Of a DNA stretch of 64,000 nucleotides, positions 33,710-45,595 are shown one piece after another; within the stretch, counting starts at the first letter, position 1; the number at the start of each line of letters is the position of its first letter. The translations under genes were made by a program, and so were the position numbers. Below the pieces are notes generated by a model that worked only from the letters and a program-made list of their open reading frames with translations, did not search any database and was not told the DNA's origin. The DNA is taken from contig NC_134028.1 of NCBI RefSeq assembly GCF_964204645.1, forward strand, positions 23,038,153 through 23,102,152, in the 5' to 3' direction. Origin of the DNA: Tubulanus polymorphus. Taxonomy: Eukaryota > Nemertea > Palaeonemertea > Tubulaniformes > Tubulanidae.

Positions 33710-36434
33710 ATGGAGAAGAGCGTTGCCGGTTGTAGTTCGACTTCGAGAGGCCCGTGGACTGAAAACCACTGCTCATCATCAGAATCAGAGGAAGGAGAAT
33801 ACTGTGTAAGTTCCAAATCCTATTTCATCTAAATTCAATTTCGATTTTATTCCACAAAATACTTCTACTTCTACCAATTTATTGCCACCATCAACCAGTT
33901 GATGATTTAGCCAACGAGACGCGCATGAAAAAAAAACAAAAATGACCGTTTGCGTGCTTTGGATGAAAAAATATAAAGTAGATGTAATTTTCCTGTTTAG
34001 GTTGAGAATGAGGAGAAAAAAGCGTTGACTCTGGGAGTTTTCCCAATTAAATGGACGTCGAATGTCGAATATCTACCGCCGATCAGTTACGAGAATTTGA
34101 ACCCTGTGCCGGCGCCGTCTTTTAACTACGAATCTCACGAACACGTGAAAAGTTTCGTCACAAAAATGCGGACGGGCGTCTTACACCGGAGACAACGCAT
34201 GAGGAATCTGTGCAACAGAAGCGCAGTCGCTAGATCTATACTCGGTGTGTATATCAGCTAATAGGTGGCTCTGCTACCCCTGTTTGTATTTGAGCACTTT
34301 ATCAGTGAATTACCGGTATGATATTTTCAGATCCAAAGAAGTTGAGGTTCGCAGCTTCAAATGATGATTATGATAAAGGTACTGAGTAACAAACTGGTTC
34401 CAGCCTCTTAAATCCTTTCAGCACATAGGCCTACCCCACAGTCGAAATTCAACCCCTCTTTGTTGCATATACCCGCCGTGCGGTGTATCCATATAATTGT
34501 GAATTGGCTGATAGCACCTGTCAAACATCATGTAGGCCTATTAGTTAACCCTTTCAGTGCTGACTAATCAATACCCTATAGTGCTGGAGATAATTTGAAA
34601 ATTTTGAAAAATTCCGCCCTAGTGTGTTGAATAACGGGAATACCACTATAAAGCGTCTACACCGCGGCGCAGTGTATCGTTAGTAACTAATATTTCACTA
34701 TGTTTGACAGGTGCTGCCATCTTTCAATAGAGATAAAAACTAAATACACCAATACACCGCAGTGCGGTGTACTAGCAAAATCCATCACCGATTCATACAC
34801 CGCACTGCAGTGTATACGCACTGAAAGGGTTAAAACAATTCACTGCACTGCAGGACAGGTAACATAGAGGTATGTCCATTAAATACATCCCATTGCGGTG
34901 AAATTTCTTCTGTAACATAGGATTGGAAACTATCCGTAATGAAAGTGTTTAATCCGGATAGTTTGAATAGATGAAATCCATCCAGTTTTATAACGTCCAT
35001 CACTTGGAAATGTTGACCTGACTGATTTTGAGATGTTATGTTGATTTGTTACAGTGGTGAATTTACTAATTGCTGGTGTTGATCCGTGTATTAAAGATGA
35101 CAGACATCGCACCCCGTTACACATTGCAGCTGCTAAAGGCTATGATAGAATAGGTGACTATTGTATTTTACGTATATCCAGGGTTCTTATATACAGTTCA
35201 CGGAATTACGGATTTACTTAATTTCCCTACCTGTAGAAATGGGGTCAAGGGAATTCTGATTCTTTTCTTGAAAATCAGGGAATTCAAATTTTTGGTGTCT
35301 TGTCGTCGTTGACAAGAAGCTCAGGAAACGATAAGAAACAGCCCCCACTGAGGACATCTTATGATATGATTAGGGAATGATCAGGGAAATGTCCGTGAAT
35401 TTTGGATTCCCTGATCTGTAAGAACTGTCTCTAAATCCACTGTCCCTCATCAGAATTCCTAATTTAATTGACTAAAAGATTAATGTTCTATTTTGCAGTA
35501 AAAGTTTTATTGGATTACGGAGCTGATGCTAATCAAAAAGATATGATTGGAAATACTCCATTGCATTTAGGTAATTAATTATTCATTGAACTATACCAGA
35601 GTTTCTGAGATACTCAGATGTGGTTGAATCTAATGTTGATGGCATGTTTTCTTATTCATAGCTGTTTGCAGCAATCATATCAATGTCGTTACCACGTTAT
35701 TGAAATCAGGTATGGTACCCGTCCGTATATGTCGACAATGATTCTTAACTGTAAGCTATTATAAAATCAATGTCGTTTAAAATTTTTAAATGATGAAATG
35801 ATGATTTTCTTATAGGCACAAATGCTAGGATGATAGATAACAGTGGTAGAACTCCTTTGCATTTAGCTCAATCACGACTGAGGATATTACACGATGAACC
35901 GGGATACTATACCCCCAGCAAACTACGCGAGGAGTGTTTTAGGGTAAATATTAATTTAGATGCTTCATAATGAGTATCCTGCTAAAAAGTCAAGGAAAAC
36001 ATAAGTCAGATAAAAGTGGCCACCCCGATGGTGGATTGGCCCATGGCTTGAGTCCTCATAAACTGGACCCAGTTCCACAGTTGTGAGTTAGAGTTAACTC
36101 CGAGTTAAAGTTAGTTCATTTTCAATGAGTTAACTCAAGAGTCAAATCTTAGCTGGGAACTGTGGAACTGGACCCGGCGCTCTATTTAGTTACTCTAGGG
36201 AATGAGAATTATCTGAATAGGATTTTGTTTATTTTTCAGTTAGTTGACATGATAAAACAGTATCTAATAGCGCTAGGTACCGAAGAAAGTGTGGATGAAC
36301 TATCGGGACTTTGTGAGAAAATGTCGCTAGCCACAACCAGATCGGAAATGGATAACGTTAACGAACTATTGTCTCAGTTTACGGATATGAACATCGAAAA
36401 ACGCGATAAAAAAGATCAATTGATGCCGCCTTAA
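33710..36434 (+). CDS. ANKRD54: Ankyrin repeat domain-containing protein 54
   Basis: Eight exons: 33710-33805, 34001-34244, 34331-34378, 35055-35153, 35499-35570, 35662-35709, 35816-35943, 36240-36434. Phases agree; 309 residues (human about 300). After an acidic Ser-rich start and a basic stretch (HRRQRMRNLCNRSA) come ankyrin repeats with the TPLH signature three times (RTPLHIAAAKG, NTPLHLAVCSNH, RTPLHLAQSRL). The C-terminal helical tail (MIKQYLIAL, DELSGLCEKM, LLSQFTDM) matches the ANKRD54 tail. In vertebrates this protein shuttles between nucleus and cytoplasm and binds the SH3 domain of LYN. Introns cut between ankyrin helices. Confidence 0.94.
34545..34833. mobile_element. piggyBac-like MITE with TTAA target duplication
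   Basis: Both ends are TTAA followed by a 12-bp inverted repeat, TTAA-CCCTTTCAGTGC and GCACTGAAAGGG-TTAA. The interior holds inverted GTGCGGTGTA/TACACCGCAC motifs. TTAA duplication is the piggyBac signature. It lies in an ANKRD54 intron and is non-coding. Confidence 0.85.
35185..35440. mobile_element. Dispersed element in ANKRD54 intron (AGGGTTCTTAT / GTAAGAACTGT arms)
   Basis: Left portion CAGGGTTCTTATATACAGTT and right portion CTGATCTGTAAGAACTGT are partly complementary; the body repeats 'AGGGAATTC' motifs seen in other intronic repeats here. Confidence 0.45.
36067..36176. mobile_element. Palindromic MITE, GGACCCAGTTCCACAGTTGT family
   Basis: GGACCCAGTTCCACAGTTGT at the left, AACTGTGGAACTGGACCC at the right, with GAGTTAACTC-type symmetric interior. 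Further copies at 36717-36832 and 49702-49816. It ends close to the last ANKRD54 intron acceptor. Confidence 0.8.
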
Positions 36435-36566
36435 AGCCGGACGCTGTGAAGGACCTGTTGTCTGCTGGAGTTAATTTCATATTATTTTCTAGTCGCCCCT
36501 GTAAAACTCTGCCATTCTCTCCTTTAAATGTTGTAGTGTGTAGATTTGTAACATAACAAAAAAAGA

Positions 36567-36572
36567 AATAAA
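36567..36572 (+). promoter_or_regulatory. Polyadenylation signal, ANKRD54
   Basis: AATAAA, 133 bp after the ANKRD54 stop codon. Confidence 0.6.
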
Positions 36573-36716
36573 TTTACTAATTTAATGAAAAGAGATCTTG
36601 TCGAGGTGAAATCCTCTCCTGGTTGTGAGTCAAACTTCTTATTTTCTACAAGCCACGAAGATTGACTGGACAGATTTTTCCTCCAATTCCTCACCCTATT
36701 CCAAGGATTATAAGAT

Positions 36717-36832
36717 AAGGATCCAGTTCCACAGTTGTAAGATTTGATTCTTTTATTTTAACTCGTTGAAAATAAACTAATTCAAACTCAAGTTAACTAA
36801 CTCAAAAGTTTGGAACTGGAGGATCAAGGAGT
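36717..36832. mobile_element. Palindromic MITE, GGATCCAGTTCCACAGTTGT copy
   Basis: GGATCCAGTTCCACAGTTGT ... AGTTTGGAACTGGAGGATC; diverged copy of the family at 36067-36176. Confidence 0.7.
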
Positions 36833-37951
36833 TGAAGATAAATGGATTTTGACTAATAGTAAAGAATTTTTGGCATGTCTTAATAATCTTGACTATGGAC
36901 GGATTAGGATTAGGATTAGGATTTTATTTACACTCCAACCGTTTCTATGGTACATGGAGGGAGACTTATACAAAGTATACAATATTTACAATTAACAGAA
37001 AGTATAAACTTGTTTTGATAAAATATAACAGTTATTAACAATATATTACGGATTCGAACCCAGGTGCGTCACTCGGCGGTCAGTGATGACGTCATCGGCG
37101 ATAGAGTTTCGAATAACCAGTGCCCTTTGACTGTTCCTGATTTTTGGAAAATTTCCACGTAAAAATCATCGTTTCTTCACATTCCAGCGTCAAAAGTCGG
37201 GTGCATGAGGTATGTTTATGAAATTGACTGATTTCTGCGATGATCCGTGCGCATATTGTTATTTGATCGAGCGGGTGATATTTATTTGGGTCTTGGAGGA
37301 TTGGTATCATATCAATTCAATTCAAACTTTATTCCGATGACAGATAAGCCAAGTCAACACCACCTCAAACCCCGAGTTCTTACAACAAGTCATCGTTCTC
37401 CATACGCTGGGATCTTAGAGAGGCTGCATTCCTTCATTCACTAGTGTAACTTGCTGTTGTTAAGAATGATAACCTCTCCCCAAAATCTCCCAAAAAGTCT
37501 CCCCAAAAAAGATTGCAAAAAAGGCAAAAATATTGAACAGCTGAAACGAAAATTACCTGCCTACTACTAGATTAGGCCTCTTTAGTAGGCCCTCAAATTT
37601 AGTAACACATCCTTGAAAGGTAATTTTTTGCGTGATCTGCTTTAGTTAGCGCGAGCTCAATAATTGACAAAACGATAATCAAGTGACATCAACTTCGTAC
37701 GTTGAAGCGGCTGCATATCTTCTTACAGTATGGGTGGATTATCAGAGTAAGGATGGATATTAAAAACAGGAGTGCCCACCCGTTTAAACCCCCTCGTAGA
37801 GAACACATCTACAGGCAAGTGAGCGTCCAACCTATCTGGTTATTCATTTAACGTGTATCCTCTTTGTTAAAGGTTGAAATGAGCAGAAGGGAAAATTAAA
37901 GCGATCAATTATAGATTAATTTGAAAAAAAGAGAAGGCGATTGTATCAATC
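36833..37951. other. Spacer between ANKRD54 and the transporter gene
   Basis: Contains three to four GGATTA units near 36900-36921, an AT-rich segment, and 37310-37350 (TTCAATTCAAACTTTATTCC), which looks like a retroelement 3' tail. The last part should hold the 5' UTR and promoter of the transporter gene. No gene seen. Confidence 0.5.
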
Positions 37952-40900
37952 ATGGCTACGAATACGACTAATTACAAGAGCACTTCGAATAATGACAGCG
38001 ATTCCGAACGCTTGATTAATTCTACTGGGGATAGTAATAATGAAGATGAACTGGAAAGAGAAGTCAACAGGTAATGACTGATAGACCTCTAAACCCTTGT
38101 CACTGCTTCTTTTTGGTTGAACTAAGTCTATTCATTCAACAGTTCTGAAATTCAACTAAACATACAAAAATAGATTCTAAATCGATTTCCCATTAATTGA
38201 ATTGACAAAGAAATAACATTGTTTTAAAAGTTAAACTTTGTGAAAATGGCCTCTGAGGACTGCAATTGTCTTATAAGACCAAAACAGTGAAGCAAGTAAA
38301 TTCTAGGGCAGGGACAATGGTCATCGATTAAATGAATTTGGGCAAAGGTTAAGCGTTTTGTCTCAATGGGACACGCAATAATCCGAATTTCGCAGCTGGG
38401 TGGCAAAATTATTATTTGATTATTTAAAACACTAACATAAATGTTTTATTGGTTTTGAATACAGGAAAGCGAATTATTACTATTCAACATTCGTTGATCT
38501 TTCGAACATGGTTAAAGCATTCATCGGCAGTAATTACCTCGGCATTCCATTCGGATTCTACCAAGCAGGAATATTGGTAAGTTCGAAATAATAGATAGCA
38601 TTTCCCTTTGACAGGGTATTAACCACTGACCTGGATAACTCAGGGAATCTGAAAACCCACGAATTTTGCCAAAACCTGGAAAAATTAGGGATCTATAATT
38701 GATCACACGTTTCTTAGAAGTAAGAACCAGTAACTAATAATTTACAGTGGTCACTCTGTTTGAGGTGACATGTTACGTGTTATTACAGAGTTATACATAG
38801 AATTGTCGATAAAAACTGTACAGTAGACCAGTTTGCTTAGTTATGTAGAAATAAGATAAAATGGTACAAGTAACTCAAAAGCTGAGCATTTACTCTTTTA
38901 AAAATCAAGGCAAGGATTCTGATAGATTTTTGACAAAAAACCTTGGTAACTCTAGGATTGAATTCAATTCAGTTATTATTATACTATTGACCATATTGAT
39001 CAAATTTCTTAATCGTCTGCCTCAGATTCATGGCAGATGAGAAAACTCATCACTCATAGACGGGGGAAAAAGGCTGAGTTCTCAAAAGCTAATCATTTTA
39101 AGCAGGTCGTGAAATATATACATCTAACGAATTATTGTTGTCATTTTCAGCTTGGTTGTATCGTGCTGATTACGGTTATCGCACTCACCGCTCACTGCTG
39201 CCAGATGATCGTCAACTGTAAGAAATACCTGTGGCGCCATCTGGTCGAAAACCACGAGGCTCGCCTAGGCCGCGAGGATCCCGAATATCGCGACCATCTG
39301 AATCGATCGTTGAGCTACGCGGACATCGGGCGTCACGCGTTGGGAAAAGCCGGAGTTGTGATCGTCGACTTTTTCCTGGTCGTCACCCAAACCGGATTTT
39401 GCGTTACGTATTTCATATTCATCGGCAACACGATTCATTCGATGTTCCCGACGCGCCCGGTCGCGGTTCCCACCGCCAATTCGACTAATTATAGTCTCGG
39501 CGCAGATGGCGCTAGTAGTAGTAGTATGAGGAGATTATTAGAAATTTCGGCGGATGCGAATCAGACGTCGACGACTTTAGTTCCGACAACGACGATCTCG
39601 ACACCAGTTATTTCAACGACAGCATCTGCGTCTAACGCTACAACCAGTTCACTGTTGAATACAACTTTAACCGCATTGCTGAGTTCAACGACCGTTAGTC
39701 CGGATGTGAACACGACCGTTAGTCCGACTGTTAGCACGACCGTTAGTCCTGCGGCGAACACGACCGCGTTCGTCGGTCCGACCATGTTACCGACGATACA
39801 GATATCGACGGCTCCCGATTTGATCTATTTAGTTTTGATTCCTCTACTGCCGTTCATTCTGTTCGCGTATATACGCAAGATTCGCAAAATGGGCGGTGTC
39901 AGTTTCCTGGCGAATCTGGCGATATTCGGCGGTTTCCTGGCGATACTGTCAATCATGTTATCAGGTGTGTGTACAATGGAAACCCGCTTTATTCCTATCA
40001 TTGGGGACTCGATGAAATTAATCCGGTTCAAGATCTTTTTCTTACCCAACTAGACGGTTACCAAATTAGAAACTGAATTTAGTAAACCACAAAGTTAACG
40101 GTTTGCCGAAATAAACAGTACATGAAAGTGATGCAGACACTTCCTTGAAATTCCAAATTTTCTCCTTGAAAACTCCTTATATCGACGAATAAATGATCTG
40201 TAACGAGCCTGGGTTGAATTGATATGGATTAAGCGGGTTTATTTATTACTGTTTCCTCACAGTTTCACGAATAAGAATTAGGACGTTATTTTCACAGATT
40301 TTAAGAAACACAAAGTAGAGCTGTTTAATTGGTCGACGTTCCCGGTGTTTTTCGGTCAAACTGTTAGCGCTTTCGAAGGTATTGGACTGGTAAGTATTGA
40401 ATACTGTAGATCTTACCCCCTCAGCCTATACGAAATACCCCTATATGAAAAAATAATGAAATCATTAATGTTATACTAGACTTATAACTGTATGTTGTAT
40501 ATAACATTACAGTTATAGCCTATAGCACTGTATAACATTTTCATCAAGCAATAGCACAAAACTGGGTCATCTCTAAGACCGACTGGAATTTTCTCCTAAG
40601 AATCACAACCCGCTATGTAGAAATTCAATAGATTAAAAAACGAAATTGAATTATCAAAAGTTGATAAATATAATCTGTAAATGTTTTTTCTTAGACCTGC
40701 GAAATAAAAAATGAAACGTTTGTTTCAGATAATTCCGGTTGAAACGAGTATGGACGGAAACCAGCATAGATTTCCGGTATTTCTGTGCATCGCCTTGGGT
40801 ATCGTCGGTTCGATGTTGTCGACGTTCGGCATTATCGGATATATCAGATACGGAACGCACGTTCAGCAGTTGATATTGAATAACCTGACGTTCGGGCCGA

Positions 40901-42503
40901 TATCGGTGGTAGTCGACGGTACGCTGGTGTTAGCGATATTATTCACCTACCCGTTGCAATATTTCCCCGTCGCTCAAATTCTAGAACGATACATATTCGG
41001 AATCGGTAAGTCGTTTTGAAACTCGTCACGGTTTATTTACTTAAATTACGTTTTACCGCACTTTTGAAAAATATTCATAATAATTTTTTTGCTCAAAAGT
41101 ATTAACATTACTTATAAGAAACCTGCAAATTTTTGATGAGTGAATACATCTATCCATCATCAGAGATCTATTAAAACTACCGGGTACTTGAGATAAATCT
41201 CTGAAGGTGGATAGAAACTTCAGTGAAACAGATTGTTTTTAGTTGTTATATACTACACACTGACTGTGACGTAGTCTTAATTGATTTGGTAAGTTAATGT
41301 TCAACATTGCAGGGTTCATAGTAGTCCTTGAAGGTCCTTAAAAGTTTTGGAACGGGAATGAGTTCATATTACAAGGCTATGAGTATCAAGGAATGCCGTG
41401 CCGCTAAAATCCTTGACTCATCGTCATGCTCCTTGGAATAACGTCGCCTCAGTACGTTATTACAATTTGAAAATTCTAGACACTACCATATTGTGTACTA
41501 CAGTAGGCTATATCAGGTCATCATGGTAATGCTGATGATTTATCTCAATTCCAATGACAAAAACGATTCTGGACAATGCAAATGCAATGATTAGCCTGTA
41601 TGACGATTACATATAAGTCCTCGAATCGAGTAAAAAAAGTCCTTCAAAGTCATTAAATGAGATTGGTCATGGACACTACGAACCCTGACATTGGCACAGG
41701 TTCGGATTCGGTATTTTTTCCTAAACTCATAGAGATACACTACTAACCCCACCTATAGGTCGAGTCGTACACCACCAAGGTCTGCAGCTTCAGGAAGAGG
41801 AAACGAGTGATGTAGAAACGGAAACAGAAGATGAATTGGATGATTTGATTAGTGATAGTAACGAAAGGAAACCGTTGAATACGAACCGTGGTTCTTCTCA
41901 ATTGGTTCATCATGTATGCTCTTACAATTACAGGCTACCTCCCCTCCCCCCAATATCTTACCAAGTATAGGTGAACCATATCTTTTGACTCAAAAAGTGA
42001 TGGAGACTCAAAATTTGTCGATAGCTGACAATTTTTAGTCACTTAGAGAATTTCTCACGTTGATTGATTTGAGTTTACGTTCACTTTGGTTGACCTACGC
42101 TCGGACATATATCCTCAGTGCCTTACCTCGCCAATCATATAATGATTATCAGTCAAATCAATGATTGATTGATTGATTTTAGCTCCTCCCACCCGTCTGT
42201 CTTATATGGTCGTAACGCGACATTAATTAATAATACATTATTCAGGTATGATAGATCATCATAGTAGTTCAAATGGCGATGAGGATTTCGATGACGGAAA
42301 TGATGATTATTCCGATGATAATGATGATGACGATGATTTTGTAAATGAAGGTCGAGGTTTCGTAGAAGCCGCTGATCCTGACGTAGATGATGAAAATAAA
42401 CCGATGCTTTCCGGCAATAATGCAACATCTAGTAATCATGTAATCAGCGTTTCTATTCAGTGTTGTGTTGTGTGATTAGCTATCATTGTATTGTGCAGCT
42501 GCA

Positions 42504-42541
<38 letters not shown>

Positions 42542-44217
42542 CACCTCTGTCTCACCTTGGAGAAATCATTTGAAAACAAATGATAACTGCAAGGTTTCAC
42601 TTCTGTCTCGCCCCTGTGTGTGTTGTCTTGTTACTTGTTTGTTTATACAGTCGACTAAGCTTATATCTTATACAAAGAAAAATTCTGGCTTGGTCGCACC
42701 TAACACATCCAAAGTACCATCAATACGGGGATAATTGTCTTCTGTGGTGGCCATATTCCGATGTATCAGCTGAAACTGGTCTAAATCACTCTGTATAATA
42801 TTGGTATATCGTAGTTGTATACCGTTTCGGAGATCTAATGAGATATGCCTAGTGCTTGCTTCTGTTATTGTAGCTTGATCATGATTTTGGAAAAAGTAAT
42901 GTACAGGGTACCGGTATAAAGGCGACCGGCCGGGTCAGCTTTTGAGCTCAACAGAAATGAGAAACAAGGTATCGATTTTTATAGCCTAAATATAAGTTAG
43001 AAATATATACAATGACGATAGAAGCGTAGTCGACTGTACTGTTACTTTCACAGTTAAGAGGTTTGTATTACATGTGTTGAACAATTCTGTGAATGAATAG
43101 TGGTTATAGTTTGGAAGTTAATTTTTTCGTATATCTCAAAATGATCAAGTGAACGGTGTCAAATATTTGCACAATGAAGTTCAACTTCTAAACGATCTTA
43201 TCATAAATTCATAAATCATTTCGCAATGGAGAATAAAGAACTAGTAGTAAGCGCTGTCATCATAAATTTGAATGCAGGGTAATGAACTTATTAGGCCAGA
43301 CATGTCTCGAACGTGTTCAGTTGATAACAGCTATAAATCTTGACGGAACTTCAGCACTTCAACTTATATAGCATCCTATACTTTTTCTGTAACTTAAAAT
43401 TTCACTTCGCACTCGCTTGTTTTTGCTTATCCCTTACACCGGCATGTTTTCTGATCAATAATACTTCAATCAATAAGACTTTTCTGGGAGCAATGAAATC
43501 ATATTATGACATGCATTTTACCCACATTTAAACGAGAATTCGTATTTTTTGTTGTTTTCAGGTTCCAAATTGGAAACGTAATTTGCTACGTACTGTAATA
43601 GTATTAATCATGTGCGCTCTGGCTGTTTTACTCAGAAATAATTTCGCGTATATTTCCGCTCTTATAGGTAAGAACAAACATCAGGATTTAAGTATTCCCA
43701 GTAACCCTCTTTATTTTGAACTCATAAGAGAGATGTCAATCAGCTGTCTGTACCCTGCACCCTCTCAGACAATCTGTTGTCTGAACCCTGCACCCTCCCA
43801 GACAATTTGTTGTCTGAACCCTGCACCCTCTCAGACAATCTGCTGTCAGTACCCTGCACCCTCTCAGACAATCTGCTGTCTGTATCCTGCACCCCCTCAG
43901 ACAATCTGCTGTCTGTATCCAACACCCTTTCAATCTGCTGCCTGTACTCAGTATAGGTCAGTACAGGTAGCAGGTACTGCCTGCATTAAATCAATATTGA
44001 ATGTTCTCATCATTGTAAATTTGTAGGTGCTTTCGGTAGTACAGCTTTAGGATTCATTCTGCCGTGTATTTTCCACTTGCGTTTGGAATGGAACGATTTA
44101 TCGGTAGCTGTCAAAATCAAAGACATTTTCATAATAATCATCGGTACAGTTGGAGGAGTTATCGGTGTTGAGAAAGTTATCGAAGAAATGGTGAAAAACT
44201 TTCGAAAAGGTCTCTAA
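37952..44217 (+). CDS. SLC36-like (AAAP family) amino-acid transporter with alternative exons
   Basis: Exons: 37952-38070, 38465-38576, 39151-39964, 40298-40389, 40729-41005, then 41759-41913 OR 42246-42439, then 43562-43667 and 44027-44217. Predicted length 621 or 634 residues. Multi-pass membrane protein; the start (TFVDLSNMVKAFIGSNYLGIP, FGFYQAGIL) matches the AAAP 'GxGxxxLP' first helix of proton-coupled amino-acid transporters, and later exons carry hydrophobic helices (FPVFFGQTVSAFEGIGL, LGIVGSMLSTFGIIGYI, FILPCIFHLRLEW). Residues about 178-298 are a Ser/Thr-rich insertion with seven N-glycosylation sequons, probably outside the membrane. The alternative exons encode acidic loops. I cannot assign substrate or a numbered SLC36 member. 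Confidence 0.87.
38600..38705. repeat. Inverted copy of the GGTCAGTGGCCACCCTG repeat
   Basis: CAGGGTATTAACCACTGACC, then 'CCTGGATAACTCAGGGAATC': an inverted, diverged copy of the repeat at 31640-31876, in a transporter intron. Confidence 0.5.
41310..41687. mobile_element. hAT-like MITE with CAGGGTTCATAGTAGTCCTT ends
   Basis: Ends CAGGGTTCATAGTAGTCC and GGACACTACGAACCCTG are inverted repeats. The flanks are ACATTG on both sides (6-bp duplication). Interior 'CCTTGAAGGTCCTTAAA' and 'GTCCTTCAAAGTCATTAAA' are complementary. 378 bp, non-coding, in a transporter intron. Confidence 0.78.
42246..42439 (+). other. Alternative (mutually exclusive) exon of the transporter gene
   Basis: Preceded by TTATTCAG and followed by CAT-GTAATC. 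It enters in the same phase as exon 41759-41913 (after 1 base) and leaves at a codon boundary like it. Both exons open with a Gly codon split and an HH pair (GRVVHH / GMIDHH), carry acidic runs, a KP near the end, and finish with His. Spliced after the first exon its frame is GTA-TGA, an immediate stop, so the two cannot be used together. Confidence 0.8.
42497..42541. repeat. CTG/GCT trinucleotide microsatellite
   Basis: About 14 tandem CTG units in an intron of the transporter. A frame across it gives poly-Ala but it is not an exon. Confidence 0.92.
43744..43932. repeat. 33-bp tandem repeat in the last transporter intron
   Basis: Five to six copies of a 33-bp unit (CCTGCACCCTCTCAGACAAT plus CTGCTGTCTGTA). 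Because 33 is a multiple of 3, several frames stay open on both strands; these frames are by-products. Confidence 0.9.
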
Positions 44218-44897
44218 TTATTTCAGTCAACGAAATAGATTTTCGAATGCTGTTAAACGCTCAAAACATTGTAGGCAGTTGAACAACAATATCGATTCGT
44301 TATACACCAGGTTCCACAAATCTAGAGTTCAAATTTGTCTCCAGGGTCAAAACATTGAAAATGAATCCTGATCCTGTGATGCGACTGTGGTTAAGCAAAC
44401 TTGCGTTTAGTTTCAACGACGAAAGAAATCAAGATGGCTGCCATACGGTCTTCATTATCAGTGTAGCTAAATCGATATCGTTGTTAACAAATCTGTAGAT
44501 TTCGATCCCTGCCTCGGTAAAAGTGTATCCGCATAATCCATGAAAAATAATTTTTTACTTAAATCTACATAATAATAGTCCTTTATTGAATTGTGATTTC
44601 ATAATTGTTAATTATTCTCTGAGAGAATTATTCGCGTAATTAAGAATTCCATGACTTCTTTCCATCGAGATGTTGTTTTGTCTATCGTTGCTATCAAAAT
44701 TTTTGATGCGAATACGTATAATCAAATTGTGACAGTAAAATTCTTGTCAGTCTAATTCTAGTCTTCCATTGTGCAATTGTACGCGGGGCCAAGTAATCAT
44801 ATTTTTTCAGTACTTTTTATCTATCGTAGGCTAACTGTTTCGGTGTTTTATGCAATCCATTTGTAACATTGATTGTTTTATAGGAAACTATTTTTGT

Positions 44898-44903
44898 AAT
44901 AAA
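44898..44903 (+). promoter_or_regulatory. Candidate polyadenylation signal, transporter gene
   Basis: AATAAA about 680 bp after the stop codon; other AT-rich candidates lie further on. Confidence 0.4.
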
Positions 44904-45169
44904 TATTGGCAGCGAAATGTTAATGTGTCTTGTTCTAGGCACACGCAGTTGTATATGTCAATTTTACTAGTTTGATAAATTTTTCGATTAACTTTAAAAC
45001 GTATTCGTCCAGCAGTACTTATTAGAGAATATTGTAGCACGATCTTGGCTTTGAGGTACTCGTGGTTTTATCGGTGGATATCTGGATCCAGTTAACATTT
45101 TATTCAACTGAAGCTGCCTTTGTGTCTTTCACTTGAATTACTGATATTAATGGAGAATTTTATGTACAA

Positions 45170-45171
<2 letters not shown>

Positions 45172-45202
<31 letters not shown>
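45172..45202. repeat. AT dinucleotide microsatellite
   Basis: About 15 consecutive TA units. Confidence 0.9.
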
Positions 45203-45204
<2 letters not shown>

Positions 45205-45478
45205 GATCATTAATACAGATATGCTGTTATTGTAAATACTGGTACTGTTGATTTTCGCTTACAAAATGTATGAAAAGAATTTATGTTTTTCGTGACAATT
45301 TAAGATTAAAGAATACTTGAGAATCATCAAATCATTCAATTAGTTATTGTATCTTTTTCTTTTTTCGCCTATCAGTTACTTAAACTTTCATTACAAGTCA
45401 AACCAAATTTACAATGGCACATTGACTTACGAGATCCCGGACTTCGATATTATCCACCTCCATTACATAATCTGGATA

Positions 45479-45595
45479 CAGTGGAACCTCATTTGTACAA
45501 ATCTCGTGTCGCAAAAGTGAAATTTACTTGGAAATCATTGTAATAAAAAATAAAAGTTTCATCTTCAACAGAGTCGTATTAACGAGGTTCAACTG
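45479..45595. mobile_element. Pogo/Tigger-like MITE, short form
   Basis: TA-CAGTGGAACCTCATTTGTAC at the left and GTATTAACGAGGTTCAACTG-TA at the right: TA duplication and inverted ends, 117 bp. Confidence 0.75.

Noticed and set aside
36895-36925. Interstitial telomere (TTAGGA units)
   Set aside because: Only three to four units and the unit is TTAGGA, not TTAGGG; too short to call a telomeric relic.
42486-42734. Plus-strand frame starting with a poly-Ala run
   Set aside because: Created by the CTG microsatellite in an intron; no acceptor or donor gives a sensible exon.
43583-44026. 147-codon frame running from a transporter exon into a PAPSQTICC repeat
   Set aside because: The true exon ends at 43667 with a GTAAG donor; the rest is intronic 33-bp tandem repeat.
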